Shown in pieces: positions 35,865 to 47,871 of a stretch of DNA of 64,000 nucleotides. Within the stretch, counting starts at the first letter, position 1; each line of letters opens with the position of its first letter. Made by a program: the position numbers and the translations under genes. Below the pieces are notes generated by a model. The model searched no databases, was not told the DNA's origin, and was given only the letters and a program-made list of their open reading frames with translations. This DNA comes from CAXSEF01 sp964236695 (lineage in GTDB: Bacteria; Pseudomonadota; Alphaproteobacteria; Acetobacterales; Acetobacteraceae): positions 1-64,000 of the forward strand of contig CAXSFU010000010.1 of the NCBI GenBank assembly GCA_964236695.1, in the 5' to 3' direction.

Positions 35865-38151
35865 TCACTGCTCCGCCACCAGGATCAGCGTGGCCAGCGG
35901 CGGCAGCGTGAGCACCAGCGACGCCGGCTGGTCGTGGCACGGCACGTCCTCCGCCCAGGCCCCGCCGTCGTTGCCCATGTTGGAGCCGCCGTAACCCGCC
36001 GCGTCGCTGTTCAGCGCCTCGCGCCAGTGCCCCGCCGACGGCACCCCCACCCGGTAGCCGTGGCGCGGCACCGGCGTGAAGTTGCACACCACCAGCACCA
36101 CCGGGTCGGCCTCGTCGCCGCGCCGGAGATAGGCGAACACGCTCTGCTCCGCGTCCTCGCGCACCACCCACCGGAAGCCGCTTTCCTCCGTGTCGCGGGC
36201 ATGCAGCGCGCGCAGGCCGCGGTAGCGCGCGTTGAGGTCGCGCAGCAGCGCCTGCGCCCCCTTGTGCCGCGGGTCGTCGAGCAGGAACCAGTCCAGACCG
36301 CGGTCGTGGTTCCATTCCCGAACCTGGCCGAACTCCTGGCCCATGAAGATCAGCTTCTTGCCGGGATGCGTCCACATGAAGCCGAGGTAGGCGCGCAGGT
36401 TGGCGAACTTCTGCCACGCGTCGCCCGGCATCTTGCCCAGCAGCGAGCCCTTCCCGTACACCACCTCGTCGTGGCTGATCGGCAGCAGGAACCGCTCGGA
36501 GAACGCGTACACCAGGCCGAAGGTCATCGAGCCGTGATGCCAGCGGCGATTGACCGCCTCCTCCTCGATGTAGTGCAGGCTGTCGTGCATCCAGCCCATG
36601 TTCCACTTGTAGTCGAAGCCGAGCCCGCCCTCGTCCGCCGCGCGCGTGACGCCGGGAAACGCCGTGCTCTCCTCCGCGATCAGCAGCGCCCCCGGTGCCC
36701 GCTCCGCGACCGCGCGGCTGAGGTCCTGGAAGAACGCGATCGACTCCAGGTTCTCGCGCCCGCCGTAGCGGTTGGGTACCCACTCGCCGTGCTTGCGGCT
36801 GTAGTCGCGGTACAGCATCGACGCCACCGCATCGACGCGGATCGCATCGACGTGGAAGTGCTCCAGCCAGTGCAGCGCAGAGCCGATCAGGAACGCGCGA
36901 ACCTCGTTGCGCCCGAGGTTGTAGATGTTGGTGTTCCAGTCCTGGTGGAACCCCTCGCGCGGGTCGGCGTGCTCGTACAGCGCCGTGCCGTCGAAATGCG
37001 CCAGCCCGTGCGCGTCCGTCGGGAAATGCGCCGGCACCCAGTCCAGGATCACGCCCACCCCCGCCTCGTGGCAGCGGTCCACGAACCGGGCGAAGCCTTC
37101 GGGCGCGCCCATGCGGGCCTGCGGCGCGAACTGGCCGAGCGGCTGGTAGCCCCAGGAGCCGCCGAACGGATGCTCCTGGATCGGCATCAGCTCGATGTGG
37201 GTGAACCCCATCAGCTTGGCATACGGCACCAGCTTGGCCGCCAGCCGCGTCCAGTCCGCCCCGTTCTCCGAACCCGGCAGCCACGAGGCGGCGTGCACCT
37301 CGTACACCGAGATCGGCGCGGACGGCGACTGCGCCTCAGCCCGCCCGGCCATCCAGGCGTCGTCGGTCCACGCCGGCGGCGTCGGGTCGGCCACGATCGA
37401 GGCGGTCGCCGGCGGCACCTCCGCGCGCCAGGCCACCGGATCCGCCTTGAGCGGCAGCACGCTGCCGTCTGGGCCGGCGATCTCGTACTTGTAGATCGTG
37501 CCCGCCCCGATGCGCGGCACGAACAGCTCCCACACCCCCGCCTCGTGGCGCAGCCGCATCGGCAGCCGCCGCCCGTCCCAGGCGTTGAACGCGCCCACCA
37601 CGGACACGCGACGCGCGTTCGGCGCCCACACCGCGAAGCGCACCCCGGCCACGCCCTCGTGCTCGCACACGTGCGCACCGAGCGCGCGCGCGATCTCCAG
37701 GTGCCGTCCCTGCGCCAGCAGGTGCACGTCCAGCTCGCCCAGCACCGCGGGAAAGCTGTAAGGGTCCTCCATTTCGCGCACCACGCCCGCCGCGGTGACG
37801 CGCAGCAGGTAGGGCTCGCCCGACGCCACCGCGCCGACCCAGAACCCGTCCGGATGCTGGCGCGTCAGGCTGCCGACCACCGCCAGCGTGGCGCGATCGA
37901 CGACGTCCACGGAGTCCGCGTCCGGCACGAAGGCGCGCACCGACCAGCCGCCCGGCGTGCGGTGCGGGCCCAGCACCGCGAACGGATCGCCGTGCCGCGC
38001 ATGGACGATCGCGTCCACCGCGCCCGGCTCCACCATCGGCGCTGGTGCCGCCTCGGCCGCCGTCGAAGCGACCGCTGTCTCGACATCCGGCACGGCGACG
38101 TCGGTGCCGGGGTCGGCGCCGATCTCCAGCGTGGCGCCGTCCGGGTTCTGC

Positions 38152-38159
<8 letters not shown>
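35865..38159 (-). CDS. glgB: 1,4-alpha-glucan branching enzyme GlgB
   Basis: A 764-residue GH13 branching enzyme that adds alpha-1,6 branches to glycogen or to the glucan made by GlgE. An acidic, Ala-rich leader (about 50 residues) and two CBM48-type modules (GDPFAVLGPHRTPGG; VRFAVWAPNARRVSVVGAFN) precede the barrel. Barrel motifs are EVHAASWLPG, IELMPIQEHPFGGSWGYQ, VILDWVPAHFP, the nucleophile in AIRVDAVASMLY, the acid in LLIAEESTAFPGV and LPISHDEVVYGKGSL. ATG at 38159 has GGAGG about nine bases upstream. It overlaps the treS stop by eight bases. Confidence 0.97.
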
Positions 38160-41511
<3,352 letters not shown>

Positions 41512-41623
41512 GCTTGTCCGGGTGTCCGCAGGCGTTCTGGCTGGAGGGATCGCAGCCGGTGGTTCGTAGTCCAGGTTCCGCCCCGGGGCGACCGGGTTTC
41601 TCGCGCCGCCCAGGGCGCCCGGC

Positions 41624-44600
41624 TCAGGCGGGCGTTGCGCGCCAGATCGCGTACGGCGCCTCCGGGGTTAGCCGCACCCGTTGCGAGCGGCCGGCGAAGC
41701 CGAAGCGGCTGCCGCCGATCAGGTCCTCCATGTCCAGCGACGCGCCGTCCGGCAGGGCCCAGCGGTACAGCGGAATGTCGATCGCCGCCTCCTGTACCGC
41801 ACGCGGGTCCAGGCTGACGGCGACCAGCACCACGTTGGAGCGGTCGGGCGTCGCCTTTTCGAAGAACAGCACGGCGTCGTTGGCCGCCGGCAGGAAGGTC
41901 ACGCCGAGCTGGCTCTGCAGCGCAGGGTTGGCGCGCCTGATCTGGTTGAGCCGGGTGATCTCTGGGACGATGTTGCCCGGCCGGTCCCAGTCCCAGACGC
42001 GGATCTGGAACTTCTCGCTGTCGAGATACTCCTCCTTGCCCGGCAGCGGCGTGCCCTCGCACAGCTCGAAGCCGTTGTACACGCCCCACAGCCCGGACAG
42101 CGTCGCCGCCAGCGCCGCGCGGATCAGGAACCCAGGCCGCCCGGAGGTCTGCAGGAACACCGGGTTGATGTCGGGCGTGTTGACGAAGAAGTGCGGCCGG
42201 AAGAACTCGCTCGGCGCCTCCGTCGACAGCTCTGTCAGGTAGGCCGCCAGCTCGCGTTTCTCGTTGCGCCAGGTGAAGTAGGTGTAGGACTGGCTGAACC
42301 CCACCTTGGCGAGACGATACATCACCTTCGGCCGGGTGAACGCCTCGGCCAGGAACACCGCGTCGGGGTGGCGCGAGCGCACCTCGGCGATCATCCACTC
42401 CCAGAACGGGAACGGCTTGGTGTGCGGGTTGTCGACGCGGAACAGCCGGATGCCCTGCTCCGCCCAGAACAGCACCGCCTCGCACAGCGCCACCCACAGC
42501 CCGGGCACGCTGTCCTGGGCATAGAAGTCGACGTTGACGATGTCCTGGTACTTCTTCGGCGGGTTCTCCGCGTACTTGATCGACCCGTCCGGCCGCCAGT
42601 CGAACCAGCCCCTGTGCTGCTTCAGCCACGGATGGTCCGGCGAGCACTGGATCGCGAAGTCGACCGCGATCTCCAGCCCGTGCGCCGTCGCCGCCGCCAC
42701 CAGGTGGCGGAAATCCTCCAGCGTGCCCAGCTCCGGATGCAGCGCGTCGTGGCCGCCCGCCTCCGAGCCGATCGCATAGGGACTGCCGGGATCGTTCGGC
42801 CCCGGCGTCAGCGTGTTGTTCGGCCCCTTGCGGTTCGACGTCCCGATCGGGCTGATCGGCGGGAAGTACAGCACGTCGAACCCCATGTCGCGCACCCGCG
42901 GCAGGTGGCGTTCCACGTCGGCGAAGGTGCCGTGCCGCGAGGCGTCGTCGCTCATCGAGCGCGGGAACACCTCGTACCAGGACGCGAAGCCGGCGCCGAT
43001 TCGCTCCGCGTCGACCGGCATCACCGGGCTCGCCGCCGCCTGCGGCCGGTCGTCCGCCTCGCGCATCAGACCAGCGAGGGCAGGGGACAGCAGGGTCGTG
43101 CGCCTCGCCGCGTCGCCGGCCTGCATCGCCGCCAGCGCCTCGCCCAGCGCCGCGGCCAGCGGCCCCTCGCTGCGCGCCGCGGCGCGCTCCACGATCCTGG
43201 TGCCCTCGACCATCTCCAGCCCGATCTCCAGCCCGGCCACATGCTTCTTGGCCAGCTCGTCGGCGAAGGTGGCGAAGACGTCGCGCCACGCCTGCACCAG
43301 GTAGACGTGTCGCCCCAGCGGACCGAGCGGGAAGGCGCCCTCCCACGAGTCGTTGGCGACCAGGCTCATCCTGCACTCGCCGCCCTCGCCGGCGGGGTCC
43401 TTCCAGAGCAGCGCAGCGGCCAGCTTGTCGTGGCCGTCGCACAGGATGTCGGCGGTGACGGTGACGCTGGTGCCGGCGGTGCGCTTGACCGCGAAGGCGC
43501 CGCCCTCGACCGCGGGCAAGGGGTTCTCGATCGCGACGCGCGCCTGCGCCCCGGCCCGCGCGGCGGAACCCGCGTCGAGCGGCAGCGGCGCCCGCCCCGC
43601 CAGGGCGGAGGCGGCATAGGCGCGTATCTCGCCCGGCTGCAGCAGCACCGGCGTCCCGGCGCGCAGCGGCCCGACGCCGAGCAGCGGCACGAACGCCGCG
43701 AACCGCCCGCCCAGCGCCGGCAGGATCGACGAAGGCTCCACCACCCGCGCCGAGCCGAGGTCGGCGTTGGCCAGCACCAGCAGCACCCGCTCGGCGATGC
43801 GCAGGTCGGTGTCGGCGCGCAGCAGCGCCAGCACCGGCCCGGACGTGCCGAGCGGCAGCACCGGCATGCCGCCGTCGTCAAGCAGGGACTCGGTGGCGAG
43901 CAGGTTGTTCAGCGCGGCGATGTCGCCGGCCAGGGTGGCCGCACCCGCCGTGCCGCCCATCTCCGCGCCCGTCCCAACGTCCGCCCCCGGCACCTCCTCC
44001 ATTCCCGCCGCCACCAGCCAGCCGGTGCCCAGCGCCGCGGCCAGCGCCAGCGAGCGCCGGCACGCGGCCGCAACCAGGGCCGGGTCCTGCACCGAGGCCG
44101 CCAGGCGTGCGCCGCCCGGCACCTCCGGCGAGGCCAGGACCGGGCCGATGGCGCGCAGCTCCGCGACCTCCTGCCACAGCCACTCGCCACGCCAGTCCCA
44201 CCACGGCAGCGAGCAGAACACCCCGTCCAGGCCGATCCCGCGCAGTTCGCGCAGCGCCTCGCGCGCCACCCCGGGCGTCCAGGCCAGCAGCACCGCGTCC
44301 GTGCCGTCGCGCAGCGCCCGCAGCACGCCGGCCAGATGCGCCGCAGGCAGCCGGTCCAGGCCCGTCAGTCGGAACCCCGCGACGCCCCAGCCGGCCCAGG
44401 CGGCGAGCTGCGCCCCCCACCAGCGCCCGAGGCGCTCCGCCGCCTCTGCGTCGGCCGGGCGGGCGAGGGCCGCGGCCATGTCGTCGTCGCGGCGCGGGTC
44501 GAGCGGCGCCTCCGGGTCGGGCTTGGCGAACAGGCCGGACGGCGCCGTCGCCGCGAACGCCGCGCCGGCGGCGACACGGTCCAGCGCCACGTCGAGCAGC

Positions 44601-44884
44601 AGCGACACGCCCTGCGCGCGGGCCAGCGATGCCAGGGCGCGCAGCCCCCCCGCCGCCTCGCCGCCGCCGAGCGCCGGGCAAAGCCGACGCGCGTCGGCGA
44701 GCAGCCCGGTGTCGGACGCGGCCGCCTCGAACGCCGGCCCGAGCAGCAGGTGGTCGAAGCCGAGGCCGGACACGCCGTGCAGCAGCGCCGGCCACGCCTC
44801 GGGCGGGCCGGCGCGGGCCGGGTCGACATGGGAGATGCGCAGGGTCTGCGCGGCGGTCCGGACGGCGGCTTGGGTGGAGTCCAT
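41624..44884 (-). CDS. glgE: maltosyltransferase GlgE with a long N-terminal degenerate GH13-like extension
   Basis: A 1086-residue protein. The C-terminal 640 residues or so (from about 446, ARVAIENPLPAVEGG) are canonical GlgE, which extends alpha-1,4-glucan using maltose-1-phosphate. Features are GFASWYEVFPRSMSDD, YFPPISPIGTSNRKGPNN, the nucleophile Asp in IRLFRVDNPHTKPF, the acid in VFLAEAFTRPKVMY and HFFVNTPDINPVFL. The first 445 residues resemble another GH13 barrel (GFDHLLLGPAF, VSLLLDVALDRVAAG, VAGFRLTGLDRLPAAH, EWLWQEVAEL), but the expected nucleophile Asp after GFRL is Thr, so this part looks catalytically dead. The start at MDSTQAAV is the first ATG before similarity begins. Confidence 0.92.
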   Translation of the reverse strand: MDSTQAAVRTAAQTLRISHVDPARAGPPEAWPALLHGVSGLGFDHLLLGPAFEAAASDTGLLADARRLCPALGGGEAAGGLRALASLARAQGVSLLLDVALDRVAAGAAFAATAPSGLFAKPDPEAPLDPRRDDDMAAALARPADAEAAERLGRWWGAQLAAWAGWGVAGFRLTGLDRLPAAHLAGVLRALRDGTDAVLLAWTPGVAREALRELRGIGLDGVFCSLPWWDWRGEWLWQEVAELRAIGPVLASPEVPGGARLAASVQDPALVAAACRRSLALAAALGTGWLVAAGMEEVPGADVGTGAEMGGTAGAATLAGDIAALNNLLATESLLDDGGMPVLPLGTSGPVLALLRADTDLRIAERVLLVLANADLGSARVVEPSSILPALGGRFAAFVPLLGVGPLRAGTPVLLQPGEIRAYAASALAGRAPLPLDAGSAARAGAQARVAIENPLPAVEGGAFAVKRTAGTSVTVTADILCDGHDKLAAALLWKDPAGEGGECRMSLVANDSWEGAFPLGPLGRHVYLVQAWRDVFATFADELAKKHVAGLEIGLEMVEGTRIVERAAARSEGPLAAALGEALAAMQAGDAARRTTLLSPALAGLMREADDRPQAAASPVMPVDAERIGAGFASWYEVFPRSMSDDASRHGTFADVERHLPRVRDMGFDVLYFPPISPIGTSNRKGPNNTLTPGPNDPGSPYAIGSEAGGHDALHPELGTLEDFRHLVAAATAHGLEIAVDFAIQCSPDHPWLKQHRGWFDWRPDGSIKYAENPPKKYQDIVNVDFYAQDSVPGLWVALCEAVLFWAEQGIRLFRVDNPHTKPFPFWEWMIAEVRSRHPDAVFLAEAFTRPKVMYRLAKVGFSQSYTYFTWRNEKRELAAYLTELSTEAPSEFFRPHFFVNTPDINPVFLQTSGRPGFLIRAALAATLSGLWGVYNGFELCEGTPLPGKEEYLDSEKFQIRVWDWDRPGNIVPEITRLNQIRRANPALQSQLGVTFLPAANDAVLFFEKATPDRSNVVLVAVSLDPRAVQEAAIDIPLYRWALPDGASLDMEDLIGGSRFGFAGRSQRVRLTPEAPYAIWRATPA

Positions 44885-45082
44885 CGGGCGGCGATCGTCC
44901 TGCTGCGGTATGAGGGTTGAGCGTCCCGGCCCGCGCGGAGTTGCCGGACGCGGATCGCGGGCGGGCATGGGGCGAGGCGCGCCGGGGCAGGGGACCACGC
45001 CCACGCGGCCCGCACCGCCCCGGACATGCCGGCGGCAAGCCGTGCGGGGTCGCCCCTGCGGCCGGACACCGGGGAGGCGGTC

Positions 45083-45868
45083 TCAGCCCAGGCGGACGCC
45101 TCCGGTCACGGCCTGGTAGGTGGCGATGGCGAGCGTCAGCGGCTCGAACGGCTTGGTGATCACGAACGCCGGCTCGACCGCCTCGCCGGTCAGCAGGCGC
45201 TCGGGGTAGGCGGTGACGAAGATCACCGGCGCCTGGTGCTGCCGGCAGATGGTGGCGACCGCGGATGCACCATCGCCGCCATGGCCGAGGTTGATGTCGG
45301 CCAGGATCAGCCCCGGCCGGGTACGCAGCGCGATCTCGACCGCCTCCGCCTCGGAGGAGGCGACGCCCACGACGCGGTGGCCGCAGCCGGCGACCAGCTC
45401 TTCCAGGTCCATGGCGATGATCGGCTCGTCCTCGATGATGAGCACGTCGGTGGCCGCCGCCTCGCGCAGGTGCAGGCGCGCTTCCGCGAGGCTTGCGGCG
45501 GCGTCGGGCTCGTCGAGCCCGGCGATCGCGGCCGCCTTGTCGAGGCTGAGGCCCTCCAGCGCGGTGAGCAGCAGGAGCTGGCGCTGCAGGGTGCTGAGGC
45601 CGGCGACGGGCACGCTCCCGGCAGCGTGGTCCGCGGCGCCGTCGGCCTCGCGTCCCGGAGCCCCGCCCGGCGCGGCCGCCGCACGCGTGATGCTGGCATA
45701 CAGCGCGAGCCTGGGATCCGGGCCGGCGGCGGAGGGGCTGTCCAGCATGGCGCGCAGGCTGGCGGCGACCAGCGCGTCGCCGCGCGCCTGGCTGCCGATC
45801 AGCGCGCGGGCGTAGCGTCGGGCGTAGGGCAGTGCGCGGATCAGGTCCTCGCGTCCCGGGCTGGTCAT
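45083..45868 (-). CDS. phyR: PhyR, response regulator of the general stress response
   Basis: A 261-residue PhyR: residues 1 to about 130 are a sigma-factor-like domain (LIRALPYARRYARALIGSQARGDALVA; STLQRQLLLLTALEGLSLDKAAAIAGL) and residues 135-261 a receiver domain (DVLIIEDEPIIAMDLEELV; phospho-acceptor Asp in LILADINLGHGGDG; Thr in VTAYPERLL; Lys in ITKPFEP). When phosphorylated, PhyR binds NepR through the sigma mimic and frees EcfG. The ATG at 45868 is 141 bases from the divergent sigma gene. It is upstream of glgE on the same strand, 198 bases away. Confidence 0.95.
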   Translation of the reverse strand: MTSPGREDLIRALPYARRYARALIGSQARGDALVAASLRAMLDSPSAAGPDPRLALYASITRAAAAPGGAPGREADGAADHAAGSVPVAGLSTLQRQLLLLTALEGLSLDKAAAIAGLDEPDAAASLAEARLHLREAAATDVLIIEDEPIIAMDLEELVAGCGHRVVGVASSEAEAVEIALRTRPGLILADINLGHGGDGASAVATICRQHQAPVIFVTAYPERLLTGEAVEPAFVITKPFEPLTLAIATYQAVTGGVRLG

Positions 45869-46009
45869 TCGGCATCCTTTTCTGGCACGTGTCGGCGCAC
45901 GTGTCCGCCGCGAGGTCGAGGCCCGGCCGCCGCGGGAATGCTCCCTCGCCCGGTTCCGGCGCCCGGGCGACACAACTCGACGCAAGAACGCCGGAGGGCA
46001 AGTGGATTC

Positions 46010-46660
46010 ATGGTGACCGACGCCACGGCACCCGGCAAGACTCGGCCGGCCCCCCGCGCCGACGCGCCATCCGCGGGCCACGGCGCGGACGCACCGCCCG
46101 CCGCCGCCGTTCCCCCGGAGGCCCTCGACGGCGCCGCGGCGCATCGTGCGGGCGACGGCGGCGCGGCGCTGCGCCGGCAGATCCTGGCCCTGCTGCCCGA
46201 CCTGCGCGCCTTTGCCCGCTTCCTGGCGCGAGACCGCACCCTGGCCGACGACCTGGTGCAGGAGACCCTGGTGCGGGCGCTGGGCGCGCTCGGCCAGTTC
46301 CAGGACGGCACCAACCTCAAGGCCTGGCTGTTCACCATCCAGCGCAACGCCTTCTTCGAGCAGGCGCGCCGCCGCCGCCGCGAGGACGTGGCGATGCGCG
46401 AGCACTTCGCCGGCACGGAGGCGGAAGGTCCGGCGCAGCACGGCGTCGCCGACCTGAGCGACCTGCATCGCATGCTGTTCAGCCTGCCGCCGCTGCTGCG
46501 CGAGGCGCTGGTGCTGGTCGGCGCGCAGGAGCTGAGCCACGACGAGGCGGCGGCGATCTGCGGCGTGCCCGTCGGCACCATGAAGGCGCGCGTGTCGCGG
46601 GCCCGCGCCAAGCTCGCCCGCATCACCGGCCGCGTCGCGCCGCCCGACCCGGAGACCTGA
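46010..46660 (+). CDS. EcfG-type RNA polymerase sigma factor (first paralogue)
   Basis: A 216-residue sigma-70 family factor with an Ala/Pro-rich leader of about 55 residues. Region 2 reads FARFLARDRTLADDLVQETLVRALGALGQFQDGTNLKAWLFTIQRNAFFEQARRRRRE. Region 4 reads LPPLLREALVLVGAQELSHDEAAAICGVPVGTMKARVSRARAKL. The DDLVQ..GTNLKAWLFTI pattern is that of EcfG/SigT-type stress sigma factors. The start follows GGAGG by about 12 bases. It is divergent from phyR, the usual position for ecfG, but nepR is not beside it; nepR follows the second paralogue. Confidence 0.85.
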   Translation: MVTDATAPGKTRPAPRADAPSAGHGADAPPAAAVPPEALDGAAAHRAGDGGAALRRQILALLPDLRAFARFLARDRTLADDLVQETLVRALGALGQFQDGTNLKAWLFTIQRNAFFEQARRRRREDVAMREHFAGTEAEGPAQHGVADLSDLHRMLFSLPPLLREALVLVGAQELSHDEAAAICGVPVGTMKARVSRARAKLARITGRVAPPDPET

Positions 46661-46732
46661 ACCCGGGTCGCGGATCAGGGGCAGGCCCCAAGGCCCGGCT
46701 TCCGGGTGTCGTCTCGGTCTGGCTTCCGGAAA

Positions 46733-46873
46733 GGAAGGCCAGGGGCCCTGCCCCCATGCTTGAAGGTGGGGACCCCGCCAAGGGCAAGCCCTTGGAACCC
46801 TCGACTTAAGTGAGGCCGGGTCCAGGGGCGGCTCGCCCCTGGCGGGTCCAGGGCAGAGCCCTGGCCTTCCTGT
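46733..46873. repeat. GC-rich modular palindromic repeat, short form
   Basis: Between the two EcfG-type genes, in a 379-base gap. The left hairpin has an expanded loop (CCAGGGGCCCTGCCCCC, then GGTGGGG). The GGGCAAGCCC arms, GACTTAAGTGAG centre, GGGGCGGCTCGCCCC hairpin and right CCAGGGC / GCCCTGG hairpin follow. The rest of the gap (46874-47039) should contain the promoter of the downstream operon; I could not match an EcfG-type promoter there. Confidence 0.8.
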
Positions 46874-47039
46874 CTGCGACACTGCCGGCCCTTCGCCACA
46901 GCCTCGACCCTGCCTGCTGCGCTGCGCCCGCCACCACCGGGGCAAGCACTCCGGCCCGCGCTCACGGTGTCGTGACCCTCCGGATGCAACCACCCCTCCC
47001 GGCGGTCATTGGTCGGGCAGGAAGAGGAGACGACGGACA

Positions 47040-47606
47040 ATGACGATGGCGACCTTCCACGACCAGGTGATCGGTATCCTTCCCAAGCTCCGGGTTCAGG
47101 CGCTCGCGCTGACCCGCAATCGTGCCGCCGCCGAGGATCTGGTGCAGGACGCTGTCTGCAACGCGCTGTCCGCCCAGGAAAGCTTCATCCCCGGCACCAA
47201 TTTCGCCGCCTGGATGCACCGCATCCTGCGCAACCGGTTCATCTCGAACCTGCGCAAGCGCCGCGACACCACAGACATCGACGACGTCCCGGCGCACACT
47301 TTCGCCACTGAGGCGCCGCACGAGGATCGTCTGGCGCTCAAGGAGCTGGCCAAGGCGATGACCCGCCTGCCGGCCGACCAGCGCGAGGCCCTCGTCATGG
47401 TCGTGGTGCACGGCATGAGCTACGAGGCGCTCGCCGAATCCACGGGCTGCGCCGTCGGCACCGCCAAGAGTCGCGTGTTCCGCGCCCGCCGCCAGCTCGA
47501 GGCGTGGCTGTTCGGCGAGGACCAGGCGCGCGGCCGTCCGTCGCGGGTCTCGCGCGAGGCGGCGACCCTGCTCGGCCGCACGGGTCCCGACGCCCTGGCC
47601 GCCTGA
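47040..47606 (+). CDS. ecfG: EcfG-type RNA polymerase sigma factor (second paralogue, with nepR)
   Basis: A 188-residue sigma factor. Region 2 reads LPKLRVQALALTRNRAAAEDLVQDAVCNALSAQESFIPGTNFAAWMHRILRNRFISNLRKRR; region 4 reads LPADQREALVMVVVHGMSYEALAESTGCAVGTAKSRVFRARRQLE. It is the canonical stress sigma factor by size and by its position directly before nepR. A good AGGAAGAGGAG lies upstream of the ATG. It transcribes general stress response genes when NepR is sequestered by PhyR. Confidence 0.92.
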   Translation: MTMATFHDQVIGILPKLRVQALALTRNRAAAEDLVQDAVCNALSAQESFIPGTNFAAWMHRILRNRFISNLRKRRDTTDIDDVPAHTFATEAPHEDRLALKELAKAMTRLPADQREALVMVVVHGMSYEALAESTGCAVGTAKSRVFRARRQLEAWLFGEDQARGRPSRVSREAATLLGRTGPDALAA

Positions 47607-47648
47607 CCTGCGATGCTGACCGGCAGCCCCAGTCTTGCCGGGAATGCC

Positions 47649-47861
47649 ATGTCGAGCGGGGCGGTCTGCATGATGGCGCAAGACGAGACTGATCCGTCCT
47701 TGAAGCGGCGCGGGCGCAAGTCGCCGGTCAAGCCGGGCAAAGGCGAGGCGGCGTTCGATCTCTGGCTGGACCGAGGGCTGCACAAACTGTTCGACGATGT
47801 GGCCAACGAACCGCTGCCCGAGGAATTCCTGCGCCTGATCGAGCAGGATCGGCGCAAGTGA
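47649..47861 (+). CDS. nepR: NepR-family anti-sigma factor
   Basis: A 70-residue acidic/basic small protein with the NepR core LWLDRGLHKLFDDVANEPLPEEFLRLIEQ at its C-terminus, preceded by a Lys/Arg-rich, probably disordered arm (SLKRRGRKSPVKPGKGE). NepR binds EcfG at rest and PhyR-P on stress. Starts at 47613, 47649 or 47670 are all possible; 47649 is taken as a compromise because a GGGA lies upstream, while 47670 gives the usual length of about 63 residues. It lies 42 bases after ecfG and 10 before the kinase gene, so the three form one operon. Confidence 0.88.
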   Translation: MSSGAVCMMAQDETDPSLKRRGRKSPVKPGKGEAAFDLWLDRGLHKLFDDVANEPLPEEFLRLIEQDRRK

Positions 47862-47871
47862 CGGGTCACTG

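Noticed and set aside
45869..47039. EcfG-type promoters (GGAAC, 16-17 bases, GTT) near phyR and the two sigma genes
   Set aside because: GGAAC-like strings occur (for example on the minus strand near 45956), but none has GTT at the right spacing. No promoter is claimed.
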